Assembly (NCBI GenBank): GCA_037349105.1
Contig: JAYJMM010000111.1
Coordinates: forward strand, 1,178,001 to 1,242,000
Length of the DNA stretch: 64,000 bases
DNA from: Limnomonas spitsbergensis
Lineage: Eukaryota > Chlorophyta > Chlorophyceae > Chlamydomonadales
Direction of reading: 5' to 3'
Both the position numbers and the translations under genes were made by a program. Below are positions 1 through 10,500 of this stretch, in pieces. How positions within the stretch are numbered: position 1 is the first letter of the stretch; each line of letters begins with the position of its first letter. A model generated the notes under the pieces. It did not search any database, was not told the origin of the DNA, and was given only the letters and a program-made list of their open reading frames with translations.

Positions 1-1068
1 CTGCACTGGCTGAAAGTGCTTCGCAAACGTTTTTTTTTTTTTTTTTAACTGATGCGCGATGTCAAATTAAATTTCCTGCTGCGCAACGTTATTAGTAAAG
101 CAACTTGCGTGGCAGCAGGATTTAGTGGCGACTCAGTGGTGACTCAGTGGCGACTCAGGGGTGACTCAATGGTCCTACCGTAGGTTCTTCAGTAGGATTT
201 CAATGGCTCGTGAAATGGGGTTTTATCAACGATTCAGGTGATTTGAGACACAAGTTGGAAATAATTATTTAATTTTTAGAGACGTCGCCATATGTTAGTT
301 AAGTAACGTTAATTTAAATTAAAATGTTGCCGCTGCGCGGCCGTTTTTAAAATTCTTTCTGGGGTGCGTGATGGAAACAAAAACTGTTTTGGGGGGTGCG
401 CGTACCCTTAGGCGTTTTACGGTAAGGTTTACACAAGCAAGCGACAAACCAACGAGGAATTAATCGTGTACACAATTCAGGACATAATACCAGTATAAAC
501 CAACCATTCACATATCGGTACACGGCCGGCACGGGGGCATGGGGGCACGGGTGTAACACGGGGGCATTGGTGGCTTCATGAAGTTGTCGTTGTGTACGTT
601 GCTCAAGGTTCTTCTTCCAACATAAGCTTTTTTTTAATCGGATGAGTCATACTGTCTGTCACCATGCAGCTACACTACAGACGACAGCTATCTTGGCTGG
701 CTTCAGCAATCCCAGCTGTTTGTTCCAGTAGCCATTAGCCGGCCCAGGTTTGTCTCCCATCGGCCCAGGTTTGTCTCCCATCGGCCCAGGTTTGTCCCCC
801 ATCGGCCCAGTCGTGGCTGAAAACCGGCCTGCATAAGTTGATCTGGCACGCACAAAAACTGTCGTGGATTTGTGTGTAGGGAATGCCTTGCCGTGATTGT
901 AGAGACAATTGTTCATTTACTAGTCGCTCCTCCAGCAACCAACAAAACCCTGTGGTATGAGAATGCTCAGAAGTAACAGACAGGACTGTTTGCTTGCCCG
1001 CAGGTCCCCATCCGCACTCGCATTTCATTCCTCAAAATAACATGTTTACAAATGCCTCCCACTTGCAG
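1..1068. other. Region upstream of the first recognised exon of gene A
   Basis: No convincing exon was found here. The first exon of gene A, expected to encode a short hydrophobic N-terminus as in genes B-D, is either left of the window or unrecognisable. The promoter block shared by genes B and C is absent. A degenerate copy of the exon-2 acceptor region is visible: a 'GCTCCTCCAGCAA' stretch near 925 and a second acceptor-like 'CCCGCAG' near 1001, both echoing the true acceptor at 1068. A short tandem repeat lies at 740-810. Confidence 0.5.
740..810. repeat. 21-bp tandem repeat, about 3.5 copies
   Basis: Unit CGGCCCAGGTTTGTCTCCCA plus T, nearly perfect, ending in a partial copy. It lies upstream of gene A exon 2 in presumed intron or promoter sequence. 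Confidence 0.9.
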
Positions 1069-4000
1069 GTCCCTCCTCCAGCAAACCTGACGGTGGCTGT
1101 ACAGATCAGAGATGGCTATGTCGCCCCCACCGCTGCCGTGATGGCCTCGTCCACCGCACCCGTCATGAGCGTGAGAGCGTCGGACTCAAAAGAGCAGGAG
1201 ATTGACAAGATCAAGGTGAGGGCCTCTAGATGTGAAGATAGGCTAACACAGACAAGTGCATAGACCCACAAGCCAATAGCCAAGAGGCGTTGAATATGGT
1301 ATAAATCGAGGTGAGGGCTGTTTGGCATGGAAAAGGGTATTTGCAGTCCAAGAAGAAAATAGGGGATGGCAACGCTCTCCCCCTGCATCCGTCATGGCCG
1401 TCACGGCAGCCGACTTAAAAGAGCAGGAGATTGACAAAATCAAGGTGAGGGCCTCTTAGTGTGAAAATAGGCGCACGCAGACGAGTGCATAGACCCACAG
1501 TAACTGCTGGAGAGGTGTTTTATACCATAGCCATAAATGCCGCCTCTGTCATGGCTGTGATGGCTTCGGAATGGAATGTGCGGGAGATCAACATAATCAA
1601 GGTGAGGGCCGTGTGGCATAAGGAAGCGTATGTGCTGACACAGAAAAAATAGAAAACGGCAGCGTACTCCCCTGCATCCGTCGTGGCCGTGATGGCAGCC
1701 GCATTGAAAGGGTAGGAGGTTGACAAAATCCAGGTGAGGGCCGCGTGGAGTGAAAAAAGGCATGCATAGACCCATGGGGAAATGACCATGCAAGATCAAC
1801 ACGAGGGTCTCACAGCAAAAACATATTTACGTGCAAACCCAGTGGGGAGCGAGCTTGGCACTGGGTATCGCTTCCATCTGAGGCCCTGCATCTGTCCCAG
1901 GCACGTCATAACTCCGCGGTGTTGCTGCTCCTTCACAATCCCACTGCTCCAGGTTTTGCACACGTGGGCTAGGCAAGGCTTTGCTTTCCCAGGGGTGACA
2001 GTGTGTCTGCTAATAGAACTGTGGCGGATCTCGCCTTGCAGCTGCGCGCCCCTAGAATTAAATTTTGGTCCAGACGGTAAAGGCGGCCCGCCCGATACAA
2101 TCAGCGTAGCTTATCGCACCGGGTGGTCCGTCTGACTTTGAAGGTAAAGCCCTGCTCCTTGCCGCCATAGCCATGCGGCTTCAGAACCGTAGACTCACTG
2201 CGGAGCTGCCGTGTGGACACGGGGACTGGGCAAGGTTTTGCTTTCACCACAGTGACAGGCTGTTAGTACATTTTGCGACAGTGACAGGCTGTCAGTACAT
2301 TTCGCGACAGTGACAGGCTGTCAGTACATTTCACGACAGTGACAGGCTGTTAGTACACTTTTTGCTAAGCTGAAGCTCTGCTCCTTTCTGCGCCACAACC
2401 CCACAGGAACAGATACGCCAGCTCTCTGCACAGCTGCAAGGCCTGGCGCAGCAGGTAGAGGTGCTGCAGGAGAAAGCGGCCCAGCCTGCTGGTGCATCGG
2501 ATGACGGCAACGGGGATACAGCGGATGGCGAGGGAGCCGCTAACGGTACCAAGGCCCCACCCAGCACTGTCCGCCAGGCCGTCAGGGATTACCTGACTGC
2601 TGAGCTCTCCCCTCTGGGTAGCGGTGGAAACCTCAAGGAATATCAGGTGTGGGGGAGCGTGGGTGTGGGGCTGTGGGCAAAGGCAGAGTCTTCTGGGATT
2701 ATTGGGGGGGGGGGAGGGCGTGGATTTTTGAGGTGCAGGGAAAATCAGGAGGGGACGATGCGGATGATCTGATATGGAGGGTGGGGAAGTGGCAGTGCAT
2801 GAAATGGTCTGTCCCCGTTGAACAAAAATGAAATGCATGATACCGGATACAAATTACAGATGCGTATTCAAGAGATCAAGGGGTACTACAGCGACGCCCT
2901 CAAGTACCTGGGCCCCGATGACGTCATCCACCCCCTTCCCCCCTGCTCACCTACGCACCCATCCTGCAATTGCAGATGCCCATTCAAGAGATCAAATGCT
3001 TCTACATCGACGCCCTCAAGTACCTGGCCCCGATGACTTCCCCCCCCCTCTTCTCCTCACTCACCTACCCTTCTCCCCCCTCATGTTTGCAGATGCTCAT
3101 CCAGAAGATCAAGGGGTCCTACAGCGACGCCCTCAAGTACCTGGGTCCCGATGACTTCCCCCCCCCCCTTCTCCCCACCCTCCCACCCACCCTGCTTCCT
3201 ACAAATTGCAGATGATCATCCAGGAGATCAAGGGGTCCTACAGCGACGCCCTCAAGTACATGGGCCCCGATGACTTCCCCCTTCCCCCGTACTCCCCCCC
3301 CCACCCACCCCGCTTCCTATATATTGCAGATGCTCATCCAGGAGATCAAGGGGTACTACAGCGACGCCCTCTAGTACATGGGCCCCGATGACGTCATCGC
3401 CCCCCTTCCCCCGTGCTCCCCACCCACCCACCCTGCTTCCTACATATTGCAGATGATCATCCAGGAGATCAAGGGGTACTACAGCGACGCCCTCAAGCAC
3501 CTGGGCCCCGATGACGTCATCGTCCCCCTTCCCCCGTGCTCCCCCACCCACCAACCCTGCGCCCCCTCGTGTTTGCAGATGCGCATTCAAGAGATCAAGG
3601 GGTATTACAGCGACGCCCTCAAGTACCTGGGTCCCGATGACGTCATCCGCACCATCGGGTACTTGAACACTCTGGAGAGCCTGACCCTGGCTACCATATC
3701 AGTAAGTGAAGCTGTGGAAGATGAAGCTGACCTTTGTGTTGTGAAGCCAGTCTGTCCGGCCAAAAGGTATGACTGGACTGGAAAGCCTGAGCCTGGCTCT
3801 CAAAGTGGGTCTTGTTTTTTCCAGCAGCATCCTCCCCCCCACTGCCGCTCCCGATGTCTACACTGTTGTGCATTTCATGCTTGTACCGGTTTATGGGAAC
3901 CTATCCCATGCATCAAATTATTCAAATGTGATGCTCCGCTGGACTGTAAAAAAAAATCCCCGACCCCCCCCCACCCTCCTCCTCCTTCTCCTCCTTCTCC

Positions 4001-5834
4001 TCCTTCTCCTCCTTCTCCTCCTTCTCCTCCTTCTCCTCCTTCTCCTCCTTCTCCTCCTTCTCCTCCTTCTCCTCCTTCTCCTCCTTCTCCTCCCAGCAGG
4101 TGTATCCTCGGACATACCTGTTGCTGCTCTCAATCAGCCTCCTCATCCCAACTGCTGCTCCCCCTCTCCACTTCCCCCTCTCCACTGCCCCCTCTCCACT
4201 GCCCCCCTCCTCCTCCTACCTGCAGATGTATCCTCTGACATACCTGCTGCTGCTCTCGATCGGCCTCCTCATCCAAACTGCTGCTCCCCCTCTCCACTGC
4301 CCATATCCTCTTCCTTCTCCTCCCTCCAGGCGTACCCTCTCATATTCCTCTGGCAGACCTGTCTCTGCTCTCAATCAGCCTCCTTATCCCAACTGCTGCC
4401 CCCCCTCTCCACTGCCCCCCTCCCCCTCTCCTTGTCCATGCAGGCGTATCCTCTGGCAGACCTGTCGCTGCTCTCAATCAGCCTTCTGTTCTCCAGCAGC
4501 ATCATTGGACGAGTGTCGGCTAGCCTGGGCCTAGCAGCTACAATCATAGGTAGGGGATAAGGGAGGGGGTACTTCAGCAGCACCATTGGACAAGTGTCAG
4601 CCAGCCTGGGCCTGGCAGCAACAATCATAGGTTTCATCATGTTGAGGTTTAAGTAGGTTTGTAAATCGTAAGGAACACACACCGTTAGGGCTGGTGTATG
4701 CCGTATATCGGCCCTGACATGTACACGTAAATACCACGCATAATTGTATGTACCGTATACATACACGTAGTTGGGGTCGGATTTTGTTTTAGATGCCTTC
4801 AAATGTGACACCGCAGGTTTCGGCCTTGCCCGGGAGGGTTACCTGGCTTCAAGAGCAGCCGCATCTGGCGCCACTGGCGGCGATATCTTCGTGCCAGTCC
4901 AGATGGGCAGGCATTTATTCGAGAGCTCTTTCCCAGGAGCTGATTCCGCCGCTGCTGCCCCTGCTGGATCCGCGAGGCCTTCCGATGACCATGCAGGGGG
5001 CGTAGAGGAAGGAGGCATGCCCGCTGAGGCTGTGCCGACCAGCCGGGAGGAAGGGCCGGCTGATCCCAAGCGAACCTACGCCGGGTCCTCGGCAACCTGG
5101 GAGGGGGCTGAGGCCACGTCTGGTCCGACAGATGAGGAGGCCTCAACGACCAGGCGCTGGCTGGGGTCTTCTACATCATCCACCGCGGATGTGGAGAGCT
5201 TGGACGATGACAGGTGAGAGACAGAGAGGGTGTTTTGTTTTGATGACAGGTGAGCGACAGAGAGGGTGTCTTGTTTTGATGACAAGCGAGAGACAGAGAG
5301 GGTGTTTGTGTTGATGGCAGGTGAGAGACAGTGAGGTCTTTTGTTTGTTCTGGGGGCAGGCAGGTGAGAGGGGAAGGAAGCTCCGCCCTACTGCAGGGTA
5401 AGTGAGAGGTGAGGTTAAAGGGAGGCAGGGCAGGTGAAGCCATGCCCTACTCATGGGGGCCTTTGGGCACAGGGCACAGGGTCGTCTGCTGCAACTGCCC
5501 ACCGACCTGATTTCAAAATTCAAACTTGAAAACGATGTTTGCAGCGAGCATTTGAATGATGTGCTGGACGGCACGGCATTATCCCCCACTGTAAACTGTC
5601 AACCAACCTAATTTGAAGTTGAAAACTGGAAACCCTGCTTGCAGCGAGCATCTGAATTTCGTGCTGAACGGCACGGCGATGTCCGACTTGAGACTGCTCA
5701 TTAAAGTGATGGCTATGACCAAGGACACACTGGGCAGGCTACGGAGGCAGCGGCCGCCAACGGCTGAGAATCTCGCCCTCTTGCTGAAAAAGATAGATGA
5801 CGCCACACCTTTGTCCAAGCGGCGAAAGAAGTAG
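1069..5834 (+). CDS. Gene A: diverged member of a seven-exon membrane-protein family (5' partial)
   Basis: Function unknown. Exons that join in frame: 1069-1215, 2407-2646, 3579-3701, 4444-4549, 4793-5213 and 5645-5834 (stop TAG). All have GT-AG borders, and phases 0,0,0,1,2 match genes B-D. Exon 2 ends and exon 3 begins in a charged heptad-like stretch (EQEIDKIK, then EQIRQLSAQL), so a coiled coil is likely. Exon 3 ends GSGGNLKEYQ, matching the GSGDNLAQFQ end of exon 3 in B and C. Exon 4 encodes the family block with KGYYSDA and ends TIS. Exon 5 encodes a shortened hydrophobic segment ending GLAATII. Exon 6 is expanded to about 139 codons, acidic and rich in Ser, Gly and Ala, where B and C have about 36. 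The C-terminus is basic (SKRRKK), unlike B-D. The first exon was not found. Exons 2, 4, 5 and 7 each have truncated tandem copies in adjoining introns, so gene models are easily misread. Confidence 0.72.
1380..1735 (+). repeat. Three degenerate tandem copies of gene A exon 2 with donor sites
   Basis: Downstream of the exon ending at 1215, its 3' part and donor are repeated three times, ending at about 1444, 1601 and 1732. Each copy carries the coding pattern for Ala-Ser-Val-Met-Ala-Val and ends in ATCAAG (ATCCAG in the third) followed by GTGAGG. The third copy has an in-frame stop (GGGTAGGAG). These are decayed partial exon duplicates keeping intact 5' splice sites. Confidence 0.8.
2053..2085 (+). 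repeat. Short repeat shared with a foldback element at 61848
   Basis: The stretch GAATTAAATTTTGGTCC followed by AGACGGTAA recurs, with one extra C, at the left arm of a palindromic element near 61848. Only one arm is present here, so this may be a broken or truncated copy. Confidence 0.55.
2250..2362. repeat. 29-bp tandem repeat, about 4 copies
   Basis: Unit starts CAGTGACAGGCTGT and recurs every 29 bp in the intron just before gene A exon 3. It overlaps no recognisable coding sequence. Confidence 0.9.
2860..3578 (+). repeat. Six truncated tandem copies of gene A exon 4 with acceptor sites
   Basis: The acceptor plus about the first 70 nt of the 123-nt exon at 3579 is repeated upstream, with copies starting at 2860, 2976, 3093, 3212, 3330 and 3453. 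Spacings are 116, 117, 119, 118, 123 and 126 bp to the real exon. Each copy has a C/T-rich tract, a TGCAG-type acceptor (TACAG in the first) and the codons for the KGYYSDA block (CFYIDA in the second), and stops matching after the Gly-Pro-Asp-Asp codons. The fifth copy has an in-frame TAG. Several neighbouring copies stay open across the unit boundary, so retention of one or two would not always break the frame. Confidence 0.93.
3873..3955 (+). repeat. Dispersed repeat, family 3 (TGTACCGGTTTA type)
   Basis: Contains CTTGTACCGGTTTA, then CCCATGCATC, GTGATGCTC and TGGACTGTAAAAA. The same ordered blocks occur at 27805-27915 and 55635-55705, and more loosely near 24338 and 34180. Length is about 80-110 bp. 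No coding or tRNA-like features are evident. Confidence 0.65.
3972..4096. repeat. 9-bp (CCTCCTTCT) microsatellite
   Basis: A pure pyrimidine 9-bp repeat running into the acceptor of the first truncated exon-5 copy of gene A. It works as, and may have grown from, a polypyrimidine tract. Open frames through it in several phases are artefacts. Confidence 0.95.
4100..4443 (+). repeat. Three truncated tandem copies of gene A exon 5 with acceptors
   Basis: Copies of the acceptor and first half of the exon at 4444 start at 4100, 4226 and 4330, spaced 126, 104 and 114 bp. Each has a CAG or CCAG acceptor, the TATCCTC or TACCCTC start and the codons for Leu-Leu-Ser-Ile, then decays into C-rich sequence. 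Confidence 0.9.
4570..4630 (+). repeat. Donor-side copy of gene A exon 5
   Basis: The last roughly 58 nt of the exon ending at 4549 are repeated 81 bp downstream, again ending ACAATCATAG followed by GT. Exon 5 of gene A therefore has partial duplicates on both its acceptor and donor sides. Confidence 0.85.
5545..5644 (+). repeat. Truncated 100-bp upstream copy of gene A last exon
   Basis: TTTGCAG followed by CGAGCATTTGAATGATGTGC at 5545 mirrors the true last-exon start (TTGCAG, CGAGCATCTGAATTTCGTGC) exactly 100 bp later. The copy runs through the GGCACGGC block and then diverges to stops. Confidence 0.88.
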
Positions 5835-6130
5835 AGGACGCACCGTGCCCCATACATTTTGAAGGACAGTCCCACTAGATTATCGAGTGGACGCAGATCC
5901 GATTTGCCCTCTGGATTCCCGTGGACTGCGCCGTATGAACTATGAAATCTTCCTGGTCCCGATCAGTGAGAGGGGGTGAACCCTGAGCCCTAAATAAACC
6001 AGGGCTGGTGCCATGCCTGCCAGGGCCTGCCTGCTGTAGCCAGGAGTTTTGCGGATTTCTGTTTGACACCTCTCCGTTAGTTTTCTTGTTTTTCAGGTGT
6101 AACTGTTCAAGTCCTGTGCGCCTTGTTAAT

Positions 6131-6206
6131 GGATGTGGCTTCGGCCCGGACCTGCCCTGTTCCCTTAACCCGCACACCCCTAGGGGGCGTAGTTTTATTT
6201 ATTTCT
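6131..6206 (+). mobile_element. Truncated LINE-B 3' tail
   Basis: Contains the blocks ATGTGGCTTCGGCCC, CTGTTCCCTTAACC, a hairpin-forming CACCCCTAGGGGGCGT and a TTTATTTATTTC tail. The same order forms the 3' end of the LINE at 17771-18822, so this is a short 5'-truncated copy or a SINE sharing that tail. Confidence 0.75.
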
Positions 6207-6496
6207 GATGGATGTACATTGGAATGCAAAAGTTTGGGAATTAACGAAGTGGCACCTCACTGATAAGGTCCCTTTTATAAAGATACTTATCACAGACATT
6301 GCGTCAACGGCGCAATCGCTTGGATTACCAGTTGGTCACTGCACAATGGACTTATATAATCTGAAAGGTTGCTTTGTCTACTGATTTTGTTACCACATGG
6401 GGTGGTTTGCATGTTAACATCCCATGAGGCCATGCGCCATCTTGGCGGCCAACCAATACCCACAGCGTAACGCCTGAAAGTTGCTACCGGCGTTCA

Positions 6497-6560
6497 AGTC
6501 AATGACATAACACCTCTGGGCCCTGCTCAAAAAGACTCGGCCGCGCGGGCGCCCAACTGT
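6497..6560 (-). repeat. GCGGCCGAG dispersed repeat (family 2)
   Basis: On the minus strand it reads GGGCGCCCGCGCGGCCGAG, a short spacer, GCAGGGCCCAGAGGTGT and then TCATTGAC. About ten copies exist in the window, some as inverted pairs about 300 bp apart. Confidence 0.75.
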
Positions 6561-7282
6561 CCCGTTGGACGAAAAGAAAGTTGAGGTTAGAGGAATAGAA
6601 GGAGAGGAACACAAAGGAGAAAGAAATACCCCCCCCACACACACACAAAAGGAAAAGGCAGCCCGTAGTATCCTTGCCCCTATCAAGCCTATTCCCCAAG
6701 AAGGCAAAGAAAAGCAACACAACCAGGCCTCAATAATGCAAATGACGGCGTGCAAGTAAATCTCACTAGCAGCCTTTCAGTGGTACATCTTGTTTCCGCC
6801 TATCTCATAGGAGGAGGGACATTGATCTTTGATCAGGATTTGGTAGGTCCCAAGCCACTCTTCTACCATCCAGACCTCATTCCAAAATCTGAAATTCCGA
6901 CTACGCTCTGCCTGGCTGTCTGTTTTTTGAAAAGCCAAACACGCAAATACGAATGGTTGGTTCAAAGCAGGGGGTGCAAAACTGCAAATAAGATAAGACG
7001 GAGAATATAGCAGCGGGGACCCCGTCCTCCAACTTAACAGAGCTTGATGCGACCTAATAAATATGGTCTGCCAGCAGATCATGAATAAGTATCAGGAAAT
7101 GGCCACCTTGCCCCGCCCCGCCCCGCCTACCCAAGGACACAATTTCAATATCCGTTGTGTAAATGAATGGGATCGGTAAATAACTCCTTGCTCAATTTGA
7201 TGTACGGTACTTGGTCACGAGGAGCTGAATTGTTTCCTAGAAGCCTTATCATGTGCCACAACCCAAGCGATGCAAAAATCCA

Positions 7283-7556
7283 TTCACGTCGATGCTTCCC
7301 ACGGAAGTTATCGATGACTGATTCGTGCTATCCACTCGGCCGCTCGGGACAGGCGGACAGGCGGGCTCCGCCCGCATCTGTCTCGGATTACGGTATTTCC
7401 GCCCGCATGCTGCGATCGCGAAACGTTCCTAGAATCGTCTGTCGAGCAAAGGCCATCACTCCACGTTTACCACGTGATTCCCGATATTCGCACCATCGCT
7501 CCAAATCAGATCACGCGAATAATCAAGCAGCTTCCAATTGCCTGTTTGATCTAGTG
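7283..7556 (+). promoter_or_regulatory. Promoter/5' region of gene B, conserved with gene C
   Basis: This block aligns with 18823-19104 upstream of gene C. Shared elements in the same order: GTCGATGCTTCCCA, ACTCGG or ACTCGGG with a GGCGGAC-rich stretch, CTGTCTCGGATTACG, GCGATCG followed by GAAACG, (T/G)TCCTAGAATC, CCACGTGAT (an E-box/G-box core) and a CCAAATCAGA-like block. A near-palindromic TTCCTAGAA lies at 7426-7434, with another at 7234-7242 just upstream. Conservation while the introns have diverged suggests regulatory function; no TATA box is obvious. Confidence 0.65.
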
Positions 7557-10500
7557 ATGTCGTCGCAGCTTAAGGCACAGCTCAAGGCATGTGCTGCCCT
7601 GATTTTGGTCCTATCCCTGGCACAGGTGATTTTGCAGTGATAATAACGACAAAAATAATCAGTTCATGATGAAGCCCTAGCCTTCCCATAGACCAGGGAG
7701 CGCCGGGGAGAGAGAGTCAGGGCAGCAGTGTGGCATAGGCCGAGGCCAAATTCCGCGCCATAACCAAATGTGTCTTCATCTGTCTAAACTTATGAAGCTG
7801 TTCCTCGCCAGTATAGCTGCTTTAGCTGCATCACATTCCTTTCCCCCACCAGCCTGTACATCTCACCCTCTTGTCCTTCCCGTTAAACTGTTGGCATTCC
7901 CACTTATTCTAAAAAAATGTCTGACAGGTCATGCACAAAGCCCAGGGCGAAGCCAACATGAGCAACTCAGGGGACGTGGCCAAGTCCTTGGCTGAAGCCT
8001 TCTCCGGCTCGGCATTGCTGTCCGCCCTTGAATCCGTCAGCAACAAAGCCGCAACCACTGCCTCTCCAAAGGTGACGTCAGTGTAGCCCAACAGCCTGAT
8101 ACTATATTTGTATTCTACATACCGTATACTCATGGCAAGAGTACTACTGCTGCCGAAAGGGCGTGGTACATGGAGCCCTGCTGCTTGGGCCACCAGCTGC
8201 AGGCCGGAGGCTTGTACTGGCTCATGTTTGATCCCGTTTGAACCTATGGCGGTATCCCCAGCAGCCCCCGGGAGGTGGTCTGGCACACACTGAAATAGTG
8301 ACTGCACGTATCGGTAACGAGCACAGCTCTGGCAGGTGACATCATGTTGGCAAGATCGGAGCAGCTCGGATGTCGCCTTGGCCCAAGCTGTGCTGCATGT
8401 TCCATAAGCTGCCTTGCCCGCCCACATGGGCCACAGCATTTTTTGTCTTGGCAAGGGTGCAGCTTGCTCCAAAACCACTGCACGCCCCCATTTCATAGAA
8501 GTTCCCTCAGACATCCCCGGATTTAAGCTGCTGGCAAACAAATGGGTCGGCAGCGTTTATGTCCAGCAGCAACGGCATGGATGTGGCCTTGGCCTCGCCA
8601 AACAGTGCTGTCTCTCACCGCCCATCCCCCATGTGACAGAGGCTCGGTTTTAATCCATATGAATAAAAACCCAATCTACCTCTTCCGGTGTATTTCTTTC
8701 TCCTTCTCTCTGCAGGCTCCTGCGGTATCGGCCAACAGTGTTCTCTCTTTACCCATGCCCTACGTGACAGAAGCGCAGCTATATTCACCTGAATAAAAAA
8801 ACATCATGCCAGTACCTCTACCTGTGTATTTATTTATTCTCCGCATCTCTGCAGATTTCTGTCGTGTCTGCCCTCAATGGCCCGCCCCCGACATGTGTGA
8901 CATGGTCAGGGCACTGGAGGCGCAGTTTTGACACCTTACTTCTTTTCCCCCCTTCGTTTCTCTCCCTGTGCAAGCCCCGGTGGTATCTGCCCCGCAAGGG
9001 CCCCGCCCCCAACTTGATGCCCATGGCCAGGGTGCCGGAGGCACAGATTCATCACCTCCTTTGTCTGTAAGAAAGAAAGAAAGCTACGCCCCGTGGGGGG
9101 CGTGAGAGTTATGGAAACAGCGCAGCCTGGGCCGAATTCCTTTGTCTGTATTCATTTCTCCTTCTCCCTGCAGGCCCCCGCTGTGTCTGCCAGCGCTGGC
9201 CCCACCCCCGACATGATGCCCATGGCCAGGGTGCCGGAGGCACAGATTTAACACCTTCCTTTGCCTGTATTCATGAGTCGTTCTCTGTCCCTGCAGGCCC
9301 CCGCTGTGTCTGCCAGCGCTGGCCCCGCCCCCGACATGGCGGTCATGGTCAAGGCCCTAGACAGCCTCTCTGAGCCGTTTGGCAGCGGGGACAACCTCGC
9401 TCAGTTCCAGGTAACTGGGGGGAGACAGATCTGCTACCTCTTCAAGCACTTCAGCTACATGTCAGCCTCACCCTGTCCTATGGCCAGGGGTAGAGCAGAG
9501 CAGCAAGCCCTGTTGTTCTTACAAAGTTGACGCAGCCACCCACATCCTTTTGCAAAAGGGCCAGACAGCCCTGTTGCTTGGGACCTTGAGCCAGTGGCAG
9601 CAGGCCGGCCTAGGTCTTGGTTGTACCAAGGGTTTGGGGTAAAGGGTTTAAACCCAAAACCCTAAACCCTAACTAGCCGGTCAAGGTCTTGGTTGTCCCA
9701 AGCATTGGCTTAGCAGTGGCTGTCCGTGGACCAGCCAATAAAAGGTGGTCTGGGCCAACGTTGAATAAACAATGAGACCAAGTGGTTTCCCTTATCTCTT
9801 ATGCTTCGTGTGAGGCCTAGTTTTCGTGGGTCAGGTGGAGTCCCTGGCCTTGGGGGACGGCACCATTACAGAGCTTTCCAGGTTTTCACTCCAGCCTCAG
9901 AAGGTGGAGTACTCAAGGAGCCTAGTTGAACGATGCGGACATCATGATCGATGCGGATATGACCTAATGACTGAAAAGTGCTAAAATCCCCATTTTAGAT
10001 CCATCAGAAGGCTCATTGCAGCCCCTTCCCAGGTCTCAGGGCTATCCTACTCCCTTATGTTAACAGTGTGGGCAGGGCCACAGCCCAGAACCCTTAGACC
10101 ATTATACCCTAACCCACACTGTCCCGCAGGCTTTCTGCAAGCACAAGAATGAAACGATTTCAGGATATGAGTATATCATTCATCAGTGCAGCAGATTTGA
10201 TATGCCTTCCCTCGGGTCTGTATACGTGATTTCTTTTAATGCTGCCCTCAAAGCAAAATTTCGACCAAAACTCTGAATGTCTGACTGAAAACCTGCGTCC
10301 ACGGTCAATAACTAGTATCTTCATGGATCCCTCCACCCCAAACAACATTAATTACGAGGGAAGGCAAATGGAATCTTCAGTACAGGCACAAGATCCTACA
10401 TTTCCCCCCTTCAGATTATCGATCAATGATCTTCTGCCATTATGAATTGCCTCCAGGAGCGTGTCCAGGAGCTCAAGGGTTACTACACCGACGCACGGAC

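Larger units (their letters stand above)
5835..7282. other. Intergenic region between genes A and B
   Basis: No supported gene. It holds a LINE-B-type 3' tail (6131-6206) and a copy of the GCGGCCGAG dispersed repeat (6497-6560). A purine-rich tract follows from about 6570 to 6730. The short open frames show no protein-like composition or splice logic. Confidence 0.5.

Noticed and set aside
3769..4560. Leu- or Pro-rich frame of 263 codons across gene A exon 5
   Set aside because: Runs through a pyrimidine microsatellite and truncated exon copies; only 4444-4549 fits the family phase.
7234..7434. TTCCTAGAA motifs as heat-shock elements
   Set aside because: A heat-shock element needs TTC and GAA separated by two bases in alternating pentamers; here the gap is three and no third pentamer is seen.
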